Below, piece after piece: positions 36,251-47,758 of a stretch of DNA of 64,000 nt. The DNA comes from Kiritimatiellia bacterium (GTDB lineage: Bacteria > Verrucomicrobiota > Kiritimatiellia > UBA8416 > JADHWI01). Where the stretch lies: the NCBI GenBank assembly GCA_016783565.1, contig JADHWI010000001.1, positions 44,978-108,977 on the forward strand. Reading direction: 5' to 3'. Numbering within the stretch: the first letter of the stretch is position 1; each line of letters begins with the position of its first letter. Both the position numbers and the translations under genes were made by a program. The notes under the pieces are model-generated. The model ran no database searches, was not told where the DNA came from, and saw only the letters and a list, made by a program, of their open reading frames with translations.

Positions 36251-37657
36251 ATGGACTTGAAACTCAGCTTCTACGGGGCCGCAGAAAACGTAACCGGTTC
36301 GCGATATCTACTGGAGGCCAATGGCATTCGCATCATGATCGACTGCGGCATGTATCAAGAACGCAAACTGCGTGACCGCAACTGGGATGCCTTTCAAGTA
36401 CCACCCGCCAGCATTGATGCCATCCTGCTAACGCACGGGCATCTTGATCACTGCGGACTCATACCCCGCTTGGTGAACCAGGGCTTCAACGGTCCAATTT
36501 ATTGTACCTCCCCCACAGCCGACATTGCCGCCATCGTCATGCAGGATTCAGCCAAGATTCAGGAAGAAGATGTCGCATATAAAAAGAAACGGCATGCAAG
36601 AGAAGGAAGACAAAGCCCCCATCCCCCGACTCCACTCTACACCATAGACGATGCAAATAACTCAATCCCCCTGTTTAAAGAAACACCCTATGAGAACACC
36701 GTGGAGCTGGCACCCGGCTTGACCGCAACCTTCCACAATGCCGGTCACATCCTGGGATCCTCTGCCGTACGTGTGGTTGCCTCGCAAAACGGTGAGAGCC
36801 GTTCCATTCTTTTCTCTGGCGACATAGGCCGATGGGATATCCCCATCATCTGTGACCCGACGCCCATCGAACAAGCGGATTATATCATTACAGAATCCAC
36901 CTACGGAGACCGTCTGCATGAAGACATCGCCTCCATCCCAAAGGAATTGGAGCGCGTCATCAATGAAACCCGCAAGAGAGGGGGCAAGATCATCATCCCT
37001 AGTTTTGCGGTCGAACGATCTCAGGAATTGCTGTACCATTTAAGTGAACTTGTGGCCTCAAAACGCATACCGAAACTCGCGGTCTTCCTGGATAGTCCTA
37101 TGGCCGTAAAAGTCACTGACGTATTTCTGAGGCATCCACATTTCTTTGATGACGAGACCATCGATTTGCTCCGCAACGGAAAACATCCGTGCGACTTCCC
37201 GGGGCTGACCATGAGCAAAACCGTTGATCAGTCCAAGGCCATCAATGAGATTCACGGCACCGTCATCGTGATTGCCGGCTCCGGCATGTGCACAGGTGGA
37301 CGCATCAAGCATCACCTCGTTGCCAACATCGAACGCGAGTCCTCTACAATCCTTTTCGTTGGCTACCAGGCCGTGGGGACGCTGGGGCGCATCATCCTCG
37401 ACGGGAAGAAACGAGTACGAATCCTCGGCGAGGAAAGAGACGTGAAAGCCAGCATTGAACGCATTCAGGGGTTCTCCGCCCATGCAGACCGCGATGAGAT
37501 CTTCCGATGGATGTCCTCAATAAAATCGGCACCGCGTCATGTCTTTGTGACGCACGGAGAAGCATCAAGCGCAGCCAGTTTTGCTTCCTGGCTTCACGAG
37601 AAAACAGACTGGGCTACCAGTGTGCCTAAATACGAGCAAACCGTGGTGCTGGACTAA
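36251..37657 (+). CDS. Metallo-beta-lactamase/beta-CASP RNA-processing exonuclease
   Basis: A 468-residue cytoplasmic protein of the beta-CASP family. The zinc motif HGHLDH is at 62-67 (LLTHGHLDHCG); other metal ligands lie in NAGHILGSS and FSGDIGR. The beta-CASP part (about 210-400) has TESTYGDR, IPSFAVERSQELLY, DSPMAVKVT and SGMCTGGRIKHHL. The C-terminal RVRILGEE ... GFSAHADRDEI closes the fold. Members cut RNA endo- or exonucleolytically. It follows mlaD by 23 bases but has no evident functional tie to lipid transport. Confidence 0.92.
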   Translation: MDLKLSFYGAAENVTGSRYLLEANGIRIMIDCGMYQERKLRDRNWDAFQVPPASIDAILLTHGHLDHCGLIPRLVNQGFNGPIYCTSPTADIAAIVMQDSAKIQEEDVAYKKKRHAREGRQSPHPPTPLYTIDDANNSIPLFKETPYENTVELAPGLTATFHNAGHILGSSAVRVVASQNGESRSILFSGDIGRWDIPIICDPTPIEQADYIITESTYGDRLHEDIASIPKELERVINETRKRGGKIIIPSFAVERSQELLYHLSELVASKRIPKLAVFLDSPMAVKVTDVFLRHPHFFDDETIDLLRNGKHPCDFPGLTMSKTVDQSKAINEIHGTVIVIAGSGMCTGGRIKHHLVANIERESSTILFVGYQAVGTLGRIILDGKKRVRILGEERDVKASIERIQGFSAHADRDEIFRWMSSIKSAPRHVFVTHGEASSAASFASWLHEKTDWATSVPKYEQTVVLD

Positions 37658-37722
37658 CAACCCGATCACACAGCGTTAAATCAGTTTTTTCACGTTTTAC
37701 ACGAATATTGCCTTGCTAAAGC

Positions 37723-37751
37723 TTGCGTCCTGCCCCGCCGCAGGATATAGT
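37723..37751 (+). promoter_or_regulatory. Predicted promoter of gyrB
   Basis: TTGCGT (37723-37728) and TATAGT (37746-37751) are separated by 17 bases and stand 35 bases before the gyrB ATG. The same -35 form precedes the tRNA-Ala gene. Confidence 0.5.
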
Positions 37752-37773
37752 GAAAAGCTACCACTATATATAA

Positions 37774-40245
<2,472 letters not shown>

Positions 40246-40252
40246 AAACACT

Positions 40253-42820
40253 ATGGATACACCTCTCGACAGCAACATAAAGCCCATCAACATCGAAGAG
40301 GAGATGAGCTCCTCGTATATCGATTATTCCATGAGTGTCATCGCCGGGCGCGCTTTGCCCGATGTCCGGGACGGCCTCAAACCGGTCCATCGGCGAGTTC
40401 TGTTCGCCATGCGCGAACTGGGCAACACCCACAACCGCGCCTACAAGAAGTCCGCACGCGTGGTCGGTGACGTCATCGGTAAGTATCACCCCCATGGTGA
40501 TACCGCGGTCTACGACACCATTGTACGCATGGCCCAGGACTTCTCGCTGCGCTACCCCCTCGTAGATGGCCAGGGTAACTTCGGTTCGCGCGATGGCGAC
40601 TCTGCCGCCGCCATGCGGTATACAGAGGTCCGCATGGACCGCCTGGCCGAGGAACTGCTTGCAGATATCGATAAGGACACGGTGGATTTCGGCCCCAACT
40701 ATGACGAATCGCTGGAACAGCCCCTTGTTCTGCCCGCCAAGCTCCCCAACCTCTTACTCAATGGTTCCACGGGCATCGCCGTGGGCATGGCCACGAACAT
40801 CCCTCCGCATAATCTAACCGAACTGGTTAATGGCATCGTGCACCTGATCGATACCCCCCAGGCTTCCGTCGATGATCTGATGGCTTTCGTCAAGGGCCCT
40901 GACTTCCCGACCGAGGGAATCATCTGCGGCATGCAACCCATCGACCAGATGTACAAAACCGGTCGCGGACAACTGCGCGTCCGTGGACGGGCAAGCATCG
41001 AAGAGGCCGATAACGGCAAAGCCACCATCATCATCACCGAATTGCCGTACATGGTGAACAAGGCAAAGTTCGTTGAAAATATTGCTCACTTGGTTCAGGA
41101 CAAGACCATCGAGGGCGTTTCCGCGCTGCGTGAAGAATCCAACAGCCGCGAACCCGTCCGAATCGTCATCGAACTCAAACGCGGCGTCATTGCCGATGTC
41201 ATCCTGAACAATCTGTACAAACACACACAGCTTCAGACGACGTTCGGCGCCAACATGCTTGCGATTGTCAACGGGCAACCCAAATTGATGAACCTGAAGG
41301 AATTCCTTTCAGAGTTTATCGGACACCGTTTCGACGTCGTCACACGGCGCACACAATTTGAACTACGCAAAGCCAAAGCTCGTGCACATATCCTCGAGGG
41401 CCTTCTGAAAGCACTCGACAACCTTGATGAAGTCGTCCGCACCATCCGCGAAGCCAGCAATCGCGACCAGGCCCATGCCAACCTGGTGGAACGCTTCGGG
41501 TTTTCCGACATTCAAACCAAGGCCATCCTCGAAATGCGCCTCTATCAGCTCACAGGTCTTGAGCGCGAGAAAGTGCAAGCTGAGTACGACGAAATCTGCA
41601 AAGTGATCGCCTATCTCGAAGACCTTCTGGCTAACGAAGAGAAGCTTTATGGCGTCATCAAGAATGAGCTCATTGAACTGAAGGAGCGCTACGGCGATGA
41701 GCGCCGCACAGAAATTACGATCGCCCAGGATGACATGGATATCGAAGATCTCATCGCCGATGAGTCCTGCGTCATCACCATCAGCTACGGCGGCTATATT
41801 AAACGCGTGCCGTTGCATACCTACAAAGAGCAACGACGGGGGGGCAAGGGTGTCGCCGGCATGGCGACCAAAGACGAGGACTCCGTCGAACACCTCTTCA
41901 TGGCCACGCTGCATGACCGCATTCTGTTCTTCACAGCCGGCGGCAGGGTATACTGGGAAAAAGTCTACAGAATTCCGGAAGCCAGCCGTCAGTCCCGTGG
42001 CAAGGCTATCGTGAACATGCTCAATCTGCGCGAAGATGAAAAGATCGCCGCGATGATTCGTGTCCGCGAACTTGATGATGACACCAACCTCATCATGGCA
42101 ACCGATCGAGGGGTCGTGAAACGAACCGCCCTCTCGGCGTACCGCAACATTCGCAAAGATGGCATCATCGCGATCAATATCGACGAAGATGATCAACTCA
42201 TTGAAGTGAAGCTCACAACGGGTAACGATCACATTATGCTCGCCACCCGGCACGGAAAAAGCATTCGATTCGAAGAGACACAATTGCGACGACAGGGACG
42301 CGTTACGCGTGGTGTCCGTGGTATTCGACTACGCAAGGACGACCACGTCAACAGCCTGGAAATCGTAAGCGACGACGCCACCTATCTCGTCTGCACAGAG
42401 AATGGATACGGGAAACGTACACCTTTTGAGGAGTATCGACTCCAGGGACGCGGCGGAAGCGGCATTATCGCAATACGTACGTCAGAGCGAAACGGCGAGG
42501 TCGTTGCCGCGCATGCCGTGCGCGAGGATGAATCCCTTATGCTGATCACAGCCCAGGGAAAGATGATCCGCATGAATATCGCCGACATAAGCGTGATTGG
42601 ACGAGCCACACAGGGTGTACGTCTTATCAATCTGGATAAAGATGATCGACTGGTATCCGCAACACGGGTAGATCAGACGGACGAAGAACCCGACCAGGAA
42701 AACGAGGGCGAAGAAGACAAAACCACAGAAGGTGCCGAACCGCCCGTCGATCCGGATATCCCTGCTGCTGTCACACCAGAAAATGAGCCCGAAAAAGACC
42801 CTGAATCCTCCGAAGCATAA
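40253..42820 (+). CDS. gyrA: DNA gyrase subunit A
   Basis: The 855-residue cleavage subunit of gyrase. The catalytic tyrosine is Y123 ([10 protein letters not shown]). The quinolone-resistance region reads [16 protein letters not shown], with T84 and D88 at the positions of E. coli S83 and D87. The C-terminal beta-pinwheel contains the GyrA box QRRGGKG, which identifies gyrase as opposed to topoisomerase IV. An acidic tail of about 50 residues (E, D, P) follows. Its stop is 40 bases before the UDP-xylose synthase gene. Confidence 0.97.
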   Translation: MDTPLDSNIKPINIEEEMSSSYIDYSMSVIAGRALPDVRDGLKPVHRRVLFAMRELGNTHNRAYKKSARVVGDVIGKYHPHGDTAVYDTIVRMAQDFSLRYPLVDGQGNFGSRDGDSAAAMRYTEVRMDRLAEELLADIDKDTVDFGPNYDESLEQPLVLPAKLPNLLLNGSTGIAVGMATNIPPHNLTELVNGIVHLIDTPQASVDDLMAFVKGPDFPTEGIICGMQPIDQMYKTGRGQLRVRGRASIEEADNGKATIIITELPYMVNKAKFVENIAHLVQDKTIEGVSALREESNSREPVRIVIELKRGVIADVILNNLYKHTQLQTTFGANMLAIVNGQPKLMNLKEFLSEFIGHRFDVVTRRTQFELRKAKARAHILEGLLKALDNLDEVVRTIREASNRDQAHANLVERFGFSDIQTKAILEMRLYQLTGLEREKVQAEYDEICKVIAYLEDLLANEEKLYGVIKNELIELKERYGDERRTEITIAQDDMDIEDLIADESCVITISYGGYIKRVPLHTYKEQRRGGKGVAGMATKDEDSVEHLFMATLHDRILFFTAGGRVYWEKVYRIPEASRQSRGKAIVNMLNLREDEKIAAMIRVRELDDDTNLIMATDRGVVKRTALSAYRNIRKDGIIAINIDEDDQLIEVKLTTGNDHIMLATRHGKSIRFEETQLRRQGRVTRGVRGIRLRKDDHVNSLEIVSDDATYLVCTENGYGKRTPFEEYRLQGRGGSGIIAIRTSERNGEVVAAHAVREDESLMLITAQGKMIRMNIADISVIGRATQGVRLINLDKDDRLVSATRVDQTDEEPDQENEGEEDKTTEGAEPPVDPDIPAAVTPENEPEKDPESSEA

Positions 42821-42860
42821 ATACCTCGCGATAAAAAAGCCTCCAGAACAGAGGTGCTGC

Positions 42861-43829
42861 ATGAAGAAGATACTCATCACGGGTGGCGCCGGTTTTATCG
42901 GTTCCCACCTGGCACGAAGAATGCTCAATCTCGGCCATGAAGTTACCGTGATGGACAACCTGTTCACCGGAAACAAATCCAACATCTATGATCTGGAAGT
43001 AAACCCGAGATTCACGTTTCTTCTACAGGATGTCACACAGCCCTTCTGGGGCCAGTTTGACGACATCTACAACCTGGCATGCCCCGCCTCCCCCATCCAC
43101 TATCAACGCAATCCGGTAGAAACGATCAAAACATCGCTACTCGGCATGATGAACGTACTGGAGCTTGCGCTAAAAACAAAAGCACGCGTCCTGCACACCT
43201 CGACATCCGAGATTTATGGCGATCCACTGGAGCATCCCCAGACAGAAACCTACTGGGGTAACGTGAACACCATTGGTCCTCGTAGTTGCTACGATGAAGG
43301 CAAACGTGCCGCCGAAACGCTCTGCGTGGATTATGCACGTGAATACGACGTAGATGTGCGCATGGTGCGTATTTTCAACACATATGGGCCCAACATGCAT
43401 CCGCGGGATGGACGCGTAATCAGCAATTTCATTATGCAGGCATTGCGCGCAGAAGATATCACGATCTACGGAACCGGCGACCAGACCCGCAGCTTCCAGT
43501 ATGTGGACGACCTCCTGGATGGTGTTTTACGGCTCATGGATCTGAATCGATCCGACCTCATTGATGCGTGCCGTAAACATGGTTTTGACATCCCGGTCAT
43601 GAACATCGGTAATCCTGCGGAATTCACAATACGCGAACTCGCAGAAAAGATCCTTGAACTGATCCCCGGCAGCGCAGGCAAACTGGTCTTTAAAGAGCTA
43701 CCGATGGACGACCCGCAGCGACGCCGACCGGACATCAGCCTTGCCCGGGAACTCCTCGACTGGCAGCCACATGTCCCGCTCAAAGATGGTCTGACAAAGA
43801 CAATCGATTATTTTCGCACAAAGTCTTGA
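42861..43829 (+). CDS. uxs: UDP-glucuronate decarboxylase (UDP-xylose synthase)
   Basis: A 322-residue extended SDR enzyme that decarboxylates UDP-glucuronate to UDP-xylose. NAD motif [10 protein letters not shown] at the N-terminus; active-site [10 protein letters not shown] and YDEGKR (YxxxK); then [20 protein letters not shown] and [13 protein letters not shown], all characteristic of UXS. I start at ATG 42861, with AGAGGTG five bases ahead; the longer frame from 42732 lies inside gyrA. UDP-glucuronate would come from the Ugd encoded at 47759. The product supplies xylose for surface glycans. Confidence 0.93.
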   Translation: MKKILITGGAGFIGSHLARRMLNLGHEVTVMDNLFTGNKSNIYDLEVNPRFTFLLQDVTQPFWGQFDDIYNLACPASPIHYQRNPVETIKTSLLGMMNVLELALKTKARVLHTSTSEIYGDPLEHPQTETYWGNVNTIGPRSCYDEGKRAAETLCVDYAREYDVDVRMVRIFNTYGPNMHPRDGRVISNFIMQALRAEDITIYGTGDQTRSFQYVDDLLDGVLRLMDLNRSDLIDACRKHGFDIPVMNIGNPAEFTIRELAEKILELIPGSAGKLVFKELPMDDPQRRRPDISLARELLDWQPHVPLKDGLTKTIDYFRTKS

Positions 43830-43834
43830 TGCTT

Positions 43835-43855
43835 GCGACTTACGAGAAAAGTCGC
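43835..43855. terminator. Hairpin between convergent uxs and gmhB genes
   Basis: GCGACTT (43835-43841) and AAGTCGC (43849-43855) form a 7-bp stem with a 7-base loop that fills almost the whole 26-base gap. No strong T-run on either side, so termination is only likely. Confidence 0.45.
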
Positions 43856-44392
43856 CTACAACCAGTCCGCTATCATTGAGCAAAGCGTCTTCATGTCTGC
43901 AACATGGTAATCAGCATGCGTAGCCTCATCCGATGAACGAACAAGAATGGTCCGGCACCCCGCGCCACTACCGGCTTCAACATCTGTCTCCTTATCACCG
44001 ATCATCCACGAGGCCCCCAGATCCAACCCATGCTCTTTCGCCGCCTGCAACAACAGTCCGGGAAGCGGTTTTCTACAGGTACAAGCGTCACGCTCATGTG
44101 GACACATGTAGATACCCAGCAAAGGAACACCGCGGCTGATCAATATGTCGGTGAGCCTGCGATGCATGTCATTTACCGTCTCAAGTGACAGTACCCCTAA
44201 CGCAACCCCGCGCTGATTCGTTATAATGGCCACCTCGTAGCCTCGTTCCAACGCCGTACGCGCGGCTTCCACAAATTCAGGCAACAGATGAAAATCCTCC
44301 CATCCCTCCACCCATCCGGGACCCGGCGACTGGTTGACAATACCATCCCGATCAAAAAACACGCATTTTCGGATTGTTTTCTCTTGTTTCAT
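43856..44392 (-). CDS. gmhB: D,D-heptose 1,7-bisphosphate phosphatase GmhB (HAD family)
   Basis: A 178-residue HAD phosphatase. Motif I is VFFDRDGIVN, motif II lies in IITNQRGVALG, and the zinc-binding cluster is CPHERDACTCRKP, as in GmhB. GDKETDVEAGSGAGC supplies motif IV. GmhB dephosphorylates heptose 1,7-bisphosphate on the way to ADP-heptose for the LPS core; histidinol-phosphatase relatives share the motifs. I start at ATG 44392, which overlaps the stop of the TIGR03790 gene (ATGA) and gives the normal length. The longer open frame upstream is the neighbour's coding sequence in another frame. Confidence 0.88.
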   Translation of the reverse strand: MKQEKTIRKCVFFDRDGIVNQSPGPGWVEGWEDFHLLPEFVEAARTALERGYEVAIITNQRGVALGVLSLETVNDMHRRLTDILISRGVPLLGIYMCPHERDACTCRKPLPGLLLQAAKEHGLDLGASWMIGDKETDVEAGSGAGCRTILVRSSDEATHADYHVADMKTLCSMIADWL

Positions 44393-45768
44393 CGCTTGCC
44401 ACCCTTCTCCGCAACCGTGACCGTCCCCGTCACAAAACACTGATGCTTCACAAAACCCAACGTTTTTACCACGGCACGCACCGAATGCCGGCCCGGACTC
44501 ATGGTTTCCGTATTTAACCAAAGTATGTCTTCTTCACCAACTTTCCTGCCATCAACAAAGTATTCACGCGCGATAAACCATTCACTGCCACGCCCTTCCA
44601 CCATCGCCTCAAGACGGACACGCCCATTCACCGGTTTAGCAGGAATTCCACGCAGCGTAACCGTTACATCCGATGCCGGCCACGGCCGACACAGCGGATC
44701 GCCCACAATCAACAACTGCAATGGGCACCGAACCGACTGGTAAAAACTCTCCAGCATACTGCACCCCGCAGCATAATGCGCATAAAAACGTGCATTCGGA
44801 AATTTCATCCACAGCGAAAGTGGCTCGGTTACAGTACCGCAGGAGGCCGTGGCACCCGCACGAATCCACTCCGTCAGCTTGGTTTGTGCAGCCGACTCAA
44901 ATACCGCGCCAAAACTTGTGAGATGCTCCGCCATAGCACCCGGGAGGTAGGGACCCAATGCGTCCGGCTTTAAAGAGGGCGTCCCCACGGACATCCCAAG
45001 CAGGGCCCGTCCTTTGGCCGGGTAGCTATGCTTGATCTCTGATGCCACACCATGTCGAGACAGTTCCTTTGCCGCAGGATGATACTGCCACTGCCGACAG
45101 CGGGAACGCACATCATCAAGTGCTACAAAAAAAACGGTTCCGGTGGGTGCCGTTCCATCTGCTGCCACACCACGGCGCAAACAAGACTCGACCTCCTCAA
45201 CAGTATTTCCCCTTTGTCCTGTGTAACCCAGCATCATATTCGGCAACGGCATTTCTGAACCCAAGAATTCACGCGAGACGTCAAGCGTCTGCGAGAAATG
45301 CGACACACCCCTGCTGCTGTTAGGACCCGAAAAGAGTGCCGAAGCATAAAGCCCCCCCTTAATGAGCGCCTGCCTCGGCACCACACCACGCATCAACGTG
45401 ATCCCCTGTAGCGACATCGGAGGAGTGGTCTTGATGCGGGTGGGGAAATCCGGAGCATACACCCATGCCAGAACGTGTCCAGCCAAACCACGCTCTCGGA
45501 CCACCGTTTTCACAGGGATCATAATTTTCTTACGAAAATCTACCGCTGAGATGTCGCCAGGGCTCTCCAACCAGCCCGTTTTAATCTTAACAACATTCTG
45601 CTCAGGGATCGACCGAAGTTTCTGATACAAGGCCGCAATACGCCGCGAATCCTCAGAATCCGCATTCACGACAAGCACCACTTCGTGCGGCCCAAGCCCC
45701 AGGGCGGCCAAACGGAATAACAAAATCAACCATACGCTCAATAAAACGCTTCGCATGCTGTTCATCAT
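44389..45768 (-). CDS. TIGR03790 family secreted protein
   Basis: The 459-residue product has a signal peptide (SVLLSVWLILLFRLAALGLG) and the body of the TIGR03790 family: HEVVLVVNADSEDSRRIAALY, IPEQNVVKIKT, TTPPMSLQGITLMRGVV, MMLGYTGQRGNTVEEVESCL and GATASCGTVTEPLSLWMKFP. The family is mostly seen in planctomycetes, verrucomicrobia and relatives, and its function is unknown. A C-terminal beta-sandwich-like part (about 355-459) includes GRHSVRAVV. Start among three close ATGs (45768, 45765, 45756) is unsure. It is coupled to gmhB downstream. Confidence 0.82.
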   Translation of the reverse strand: MMNSMRSVLLSVWLILLFRLAALGLGPHEVVLVVNADSEDSRRIAALYQKLRSIPEQNVVKIKTGWLESPGDISAVDFRKKIMIPVKTVVRERGLAGHVLAWVYAPDFPTRIKTTPPMSLQGITLMRGVVPRQALIKGGLYASALFSGPNSSRGVSHFSQTLDVSREFLGSEMPLPNMMLGYTGQRGNTVEEVESCLRRGVAADGTAPTGTVFFVALDDVRSRCRQWQYHPAAKELSRHGVASEIKHSYPAKGRALLGMSVGTPSLKPDALGPYLPGAMAEHLTSFGAVFESAAQTKLTEWIRAGATASCGTVTEPLSLWMKFPNARFYAHYAAGCSMLESFYQSVRCPLQLLIVGDPLCRPWPASDVTVTLRGIPAKPVNGRVRLEAMVEGRGSEWFIAREYFVDGRKVGEEDILWLNTETMSPGRHSVRAVVKTLGFVKHQCFVTGTVTVAEKGGKR

Positions 45769-45812
45769 GCAAAACTGTACCCCCGCATGCAATCCGTAAG
45801 GTGGACCTCCAA

Positions 45813-45841
45813 TTGACACAAACGGTCAAGCAGTCTATAGA
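45813..45841 (+). promoter_or_regulatory. Predicted promoter of crcB
   Basis: A perfect TTGACA (45813-45818) is 17 bases from TATAGA (45836-45841), 45 bases ahead of the crcB ATG. Confidence 0.65.
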
Positions 45842-45886
45842 TTACAGGGCTTTTTTGATTCAGAACGTCATTCCCGGGAAACACGT

Positions 45887-46273
45887 ATGAAAGAAATTCT
45901 ATTGGTTGGAGTGGGCGGATGCATCGGCGCAATGTGCCGCTATAAACTGGGCGGGTGGATTTTGCACCACTGGGAACACGAACATTTTCCCCTTCCCACG
46001 TTACTCGTCAACCTGTCAGGGTGCCTGCTGATCGGACTCATAGGCGGCATAGCGGAACGTGCCCATGCCTTCTCACCCCACCTCAGGATTTTGCTGATCA
46101 CAGGGCTTCTGGGAGGCTTCACAACCTTCTCGGCATTTGGCTTTGAGACCATCTATCTCCTGCGACGCGGGGATCTGCCGGCAGCAGCACTGTACGTAGG
46201 ACTCAGCGTTCTGCTAGGAGTGATTGCGGTATGGACCGGCTTAAAGATTGCTTTCGTCTGCACCACGCACTGA
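45887..46273 (+). CDS. crcB: Fluoride channel CrcB/FluC
   Basis: A 128-residue protein with four membrane helices and the Fluc landmarks GGCIGAMCRYKLG, the asparagine in LLVNLSGCLLIG and GLLGGFTTFSAFGFET. Fluc works as a dual-topology dimer that expels fluoride. It has a near-consensus promoter of its own. I looked for a fluoride riboswitch in the 70-base leader and did not see one. The glycosyltransferase gene is convergent, 11 bases away. Confidence 0.93.
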   Translation: MKEILLVGVGGCIGAMCRYKLGGWILHHWEHEHFPLPTLLVNLSGCLLIGLIGGIAERAHAFSPHLRILLITGLLGGFTTFSAFGFETIYLLRRGDLPAAALYVGLSVLLGVIAVWTGLKIAFVCTTH

Positions 46274-46284
46274 TGACGAGTCCC

Positions 46285-46980
46285 TCAGTCAACAAAACGA
46301 TATTTGAGGATACACCAGAACGCACGGACACCATCGCGCCAGGTGATTTTCTTTCCTTCAGCGTAGCTGCGCCCATAATACGAAATAGGAACTTCGTAGA
46401 TCCGCCATTTTCCTCGTGAAACCTTGGCCGTGATTTCTACTTCAAACCCGAATCGAGGCTCCTTAATCACAATACCTTGAAGAACTTCACGACGAAACAT
46501 CTTGTAACAGACTTCCATGTCCGTGAGGTTAATATCGGTCATCATATTAGACAGTGTCGTGAGCAACCGATTCCCCAGGTAATGCCAGAAGAACACCACA
46601 CGGTGCGGTCCACCTCCCAAAAATCGCGATCCATAGACCACATCGGCATGTCCATCCATAATCGGACCAAGCAAAGCCAGGTAGTCCCCGGGATCGTACT
46701 CAAGATCGGCATCCTGAATCACCACCACGTCACCTGTCGCAGCCGCAAAACCGGTTTTCAGAGCCGCACCCTTGCCCCGATTCTTATCATGGTAACAGAC
46801 ATGCCAGTCAGGATGTGCCGCTTCCAGTTTGGCCAGAATATCTCGCGTACCGTCCGTGGAATAATCGTCCACAAGAATCAACTCGCGTTCCACAGGCAGT
46901 GAGACAGAACAGACCTTCTCAATGATCTGTTCAAGCGTACTAACTTCATTGAATATCGGAATCACAATAGACAGCTTCAT
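46285..46980 (-). CDS. Family 2 glycosyltransferase (dolichyl/undecaprenyl-phosphate sugar transferase type)
   Basis: A 231-residue GT-A enzyme: KLSIVIPIFNEVSTLEQII, the nucleotide-sugar aspartate in LVDDYSTDGTRDIL, KNRGKGAALKTGF and the DxD-type VIQDADLEYDP are all present. The length and DMEVCYKMFRREV segment match the DPM1/polyprenol-phosphate sugar transferase group without C-terminal membrane helices. It would load a sugar on a lipid carrier. Ribosome site weak. Divergent from gcvH across a 233-base gap. Confidence 0.88.
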   Translation of the reverse strand: MKLSIVIPIFNEVSTLEQIIEKVCSVSLPVERELILVDDYSTDGTRDILAKLEAAHPDWHVCYHDKNRGKGAALKTGFAAATGDVVVIQDADLEYDPGDYLALLGPIMDGHADVVYGSRFLGGGPHRVVFFWHYLGNRLLTTLSNMMTDINLTDMEVCYKMFRREVLQGIVIKEPRFGFEVEITAKVSRGKWRIYEVPISYYGRSYAEGKKITWRDGVRAFWCILKYRFVD

Positions 46981-47076
46981 AATCAGGTCATGTTACCGAA
47001 ACCGGATGCAACCGACAAGTCGGATTCAAAACTCATTCGTCCAAGAAAATAAAAAGCAATGTATCTATAATGCTTC

Positions 47077-47105
47077 TTTACAAGCACAGCATCACCCGCT
47101 AAATG
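47077..47105 (+). promoter_or_regulatory. Possible promoter of gcvH
   Basis: TTTACA (47077-47082) and TAAATG (47100-47105), spaced by 17 bases, give a leader of about 100 bases to the gcvH GTG. The match is moderate. No glycine riboswitch is apparent in the leader. Confidence 0.3.
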
Positions 47106-47213
47106 TTCCCGTAGAAACTGAGGATTTAAGTGAACAAGAGCGTTCTCTAGCATCAATATTGTGAGCAGCAGAAAGGCTGTACACACACCAAGCATGGTAA
47201 AGGAGAAAATATC

Positions 47214-47600
47214 GTGACTCCGGAAGATCGCAAATACACGCGTACACATGAATGGATTAAGATTGAAGACGACATCGCCATTATCGGTATCACCGATCAT
47301 GCTCAAGAAGCCATGGGCGACATAACCTTTATTGACCTCCCCGAGATCGGTCACGTGCTGGAACAAGATGAGGATTGCGGTGTAGTAGAATCCGTAAAGG
47401 CAGCCAGTGACATACGAGCCCCTGTCGCAGGAGAAGTGGTAGCCGTCAACGAGATGTTGGATGCGCGCCCGGAAATCATCAACGAAGACTGCTATGAACA
47501 AGGCTGGATGTTCAAGGTCAAAGACTTCGATCCTGCAGAAATCGACGCTCTGTTTGCCGCACCCCGCTACGAGTCATTTGTCGATCACGAAAATCTCTAA
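47214..47600 (+). CDS. gcvH: Glycine cleavage system H protein
   Basis: A 128-residue lipoyl carrier protein. The lipoylation lysine is K62 in ESVKAASDI, preceded by YTRTHEWIKIEDDIAIIGIT and followed by APVAGEVVAVNE, the standard hybrid-barrel fold. GcvH shuttles the aminomethyl group between P, T and L proteins. The start is GTG at 47214 with AAAGGAG seven bases ahead. No gcvP, gcvT or lpd is adjacent, so here it stands alone; H proteins may also serve lipoate transfer. Confidence 0.95.
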   Translation: MTPEDRKYTRTHEWIKIEDDIAIIGITDHAQEAMGDITFIDLPEIGHVLEQDEDCGVVESVKAASDIRAPVAGEVVAVNEMLDARPEIINEDCYEQGWMFKVKDFDPAEIDALFAAPRYESFVDHENL

Positions 47601-47758
47601 TCACACAAATGACACCAGGCAGGAACAACCAGCACACAACCTGTGCATCAATACGTTCATTGCCAATAGGCTTTTTGCGTGCACCCATCCCGAACATGGG
47701 CTAGGATTCCACACTTAACGTTGTCATCGAAGGCATCGGAGAAATGAGGGTATTAGAC

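Noticed and set aside
40490-40530. GyrA Thr84 as an acquired quinolone-resistance change
   Set aside because: Thr at this position is the natural residue in many bacteria and cannot be called a mutation from one sequence.
42732-42860. Upstream extension of the uxs gene
   Set aside because: It lies inside gyrA in another frame; the ATG at 42861 has a good ribosome site and the NAD motif starts right after it.
45820-45886. Fluoride riboswitch before crcB
   Set aside because: The conserved GGNGATGG-type start and pseudoknot sequence are not present; only a promoter is seen.
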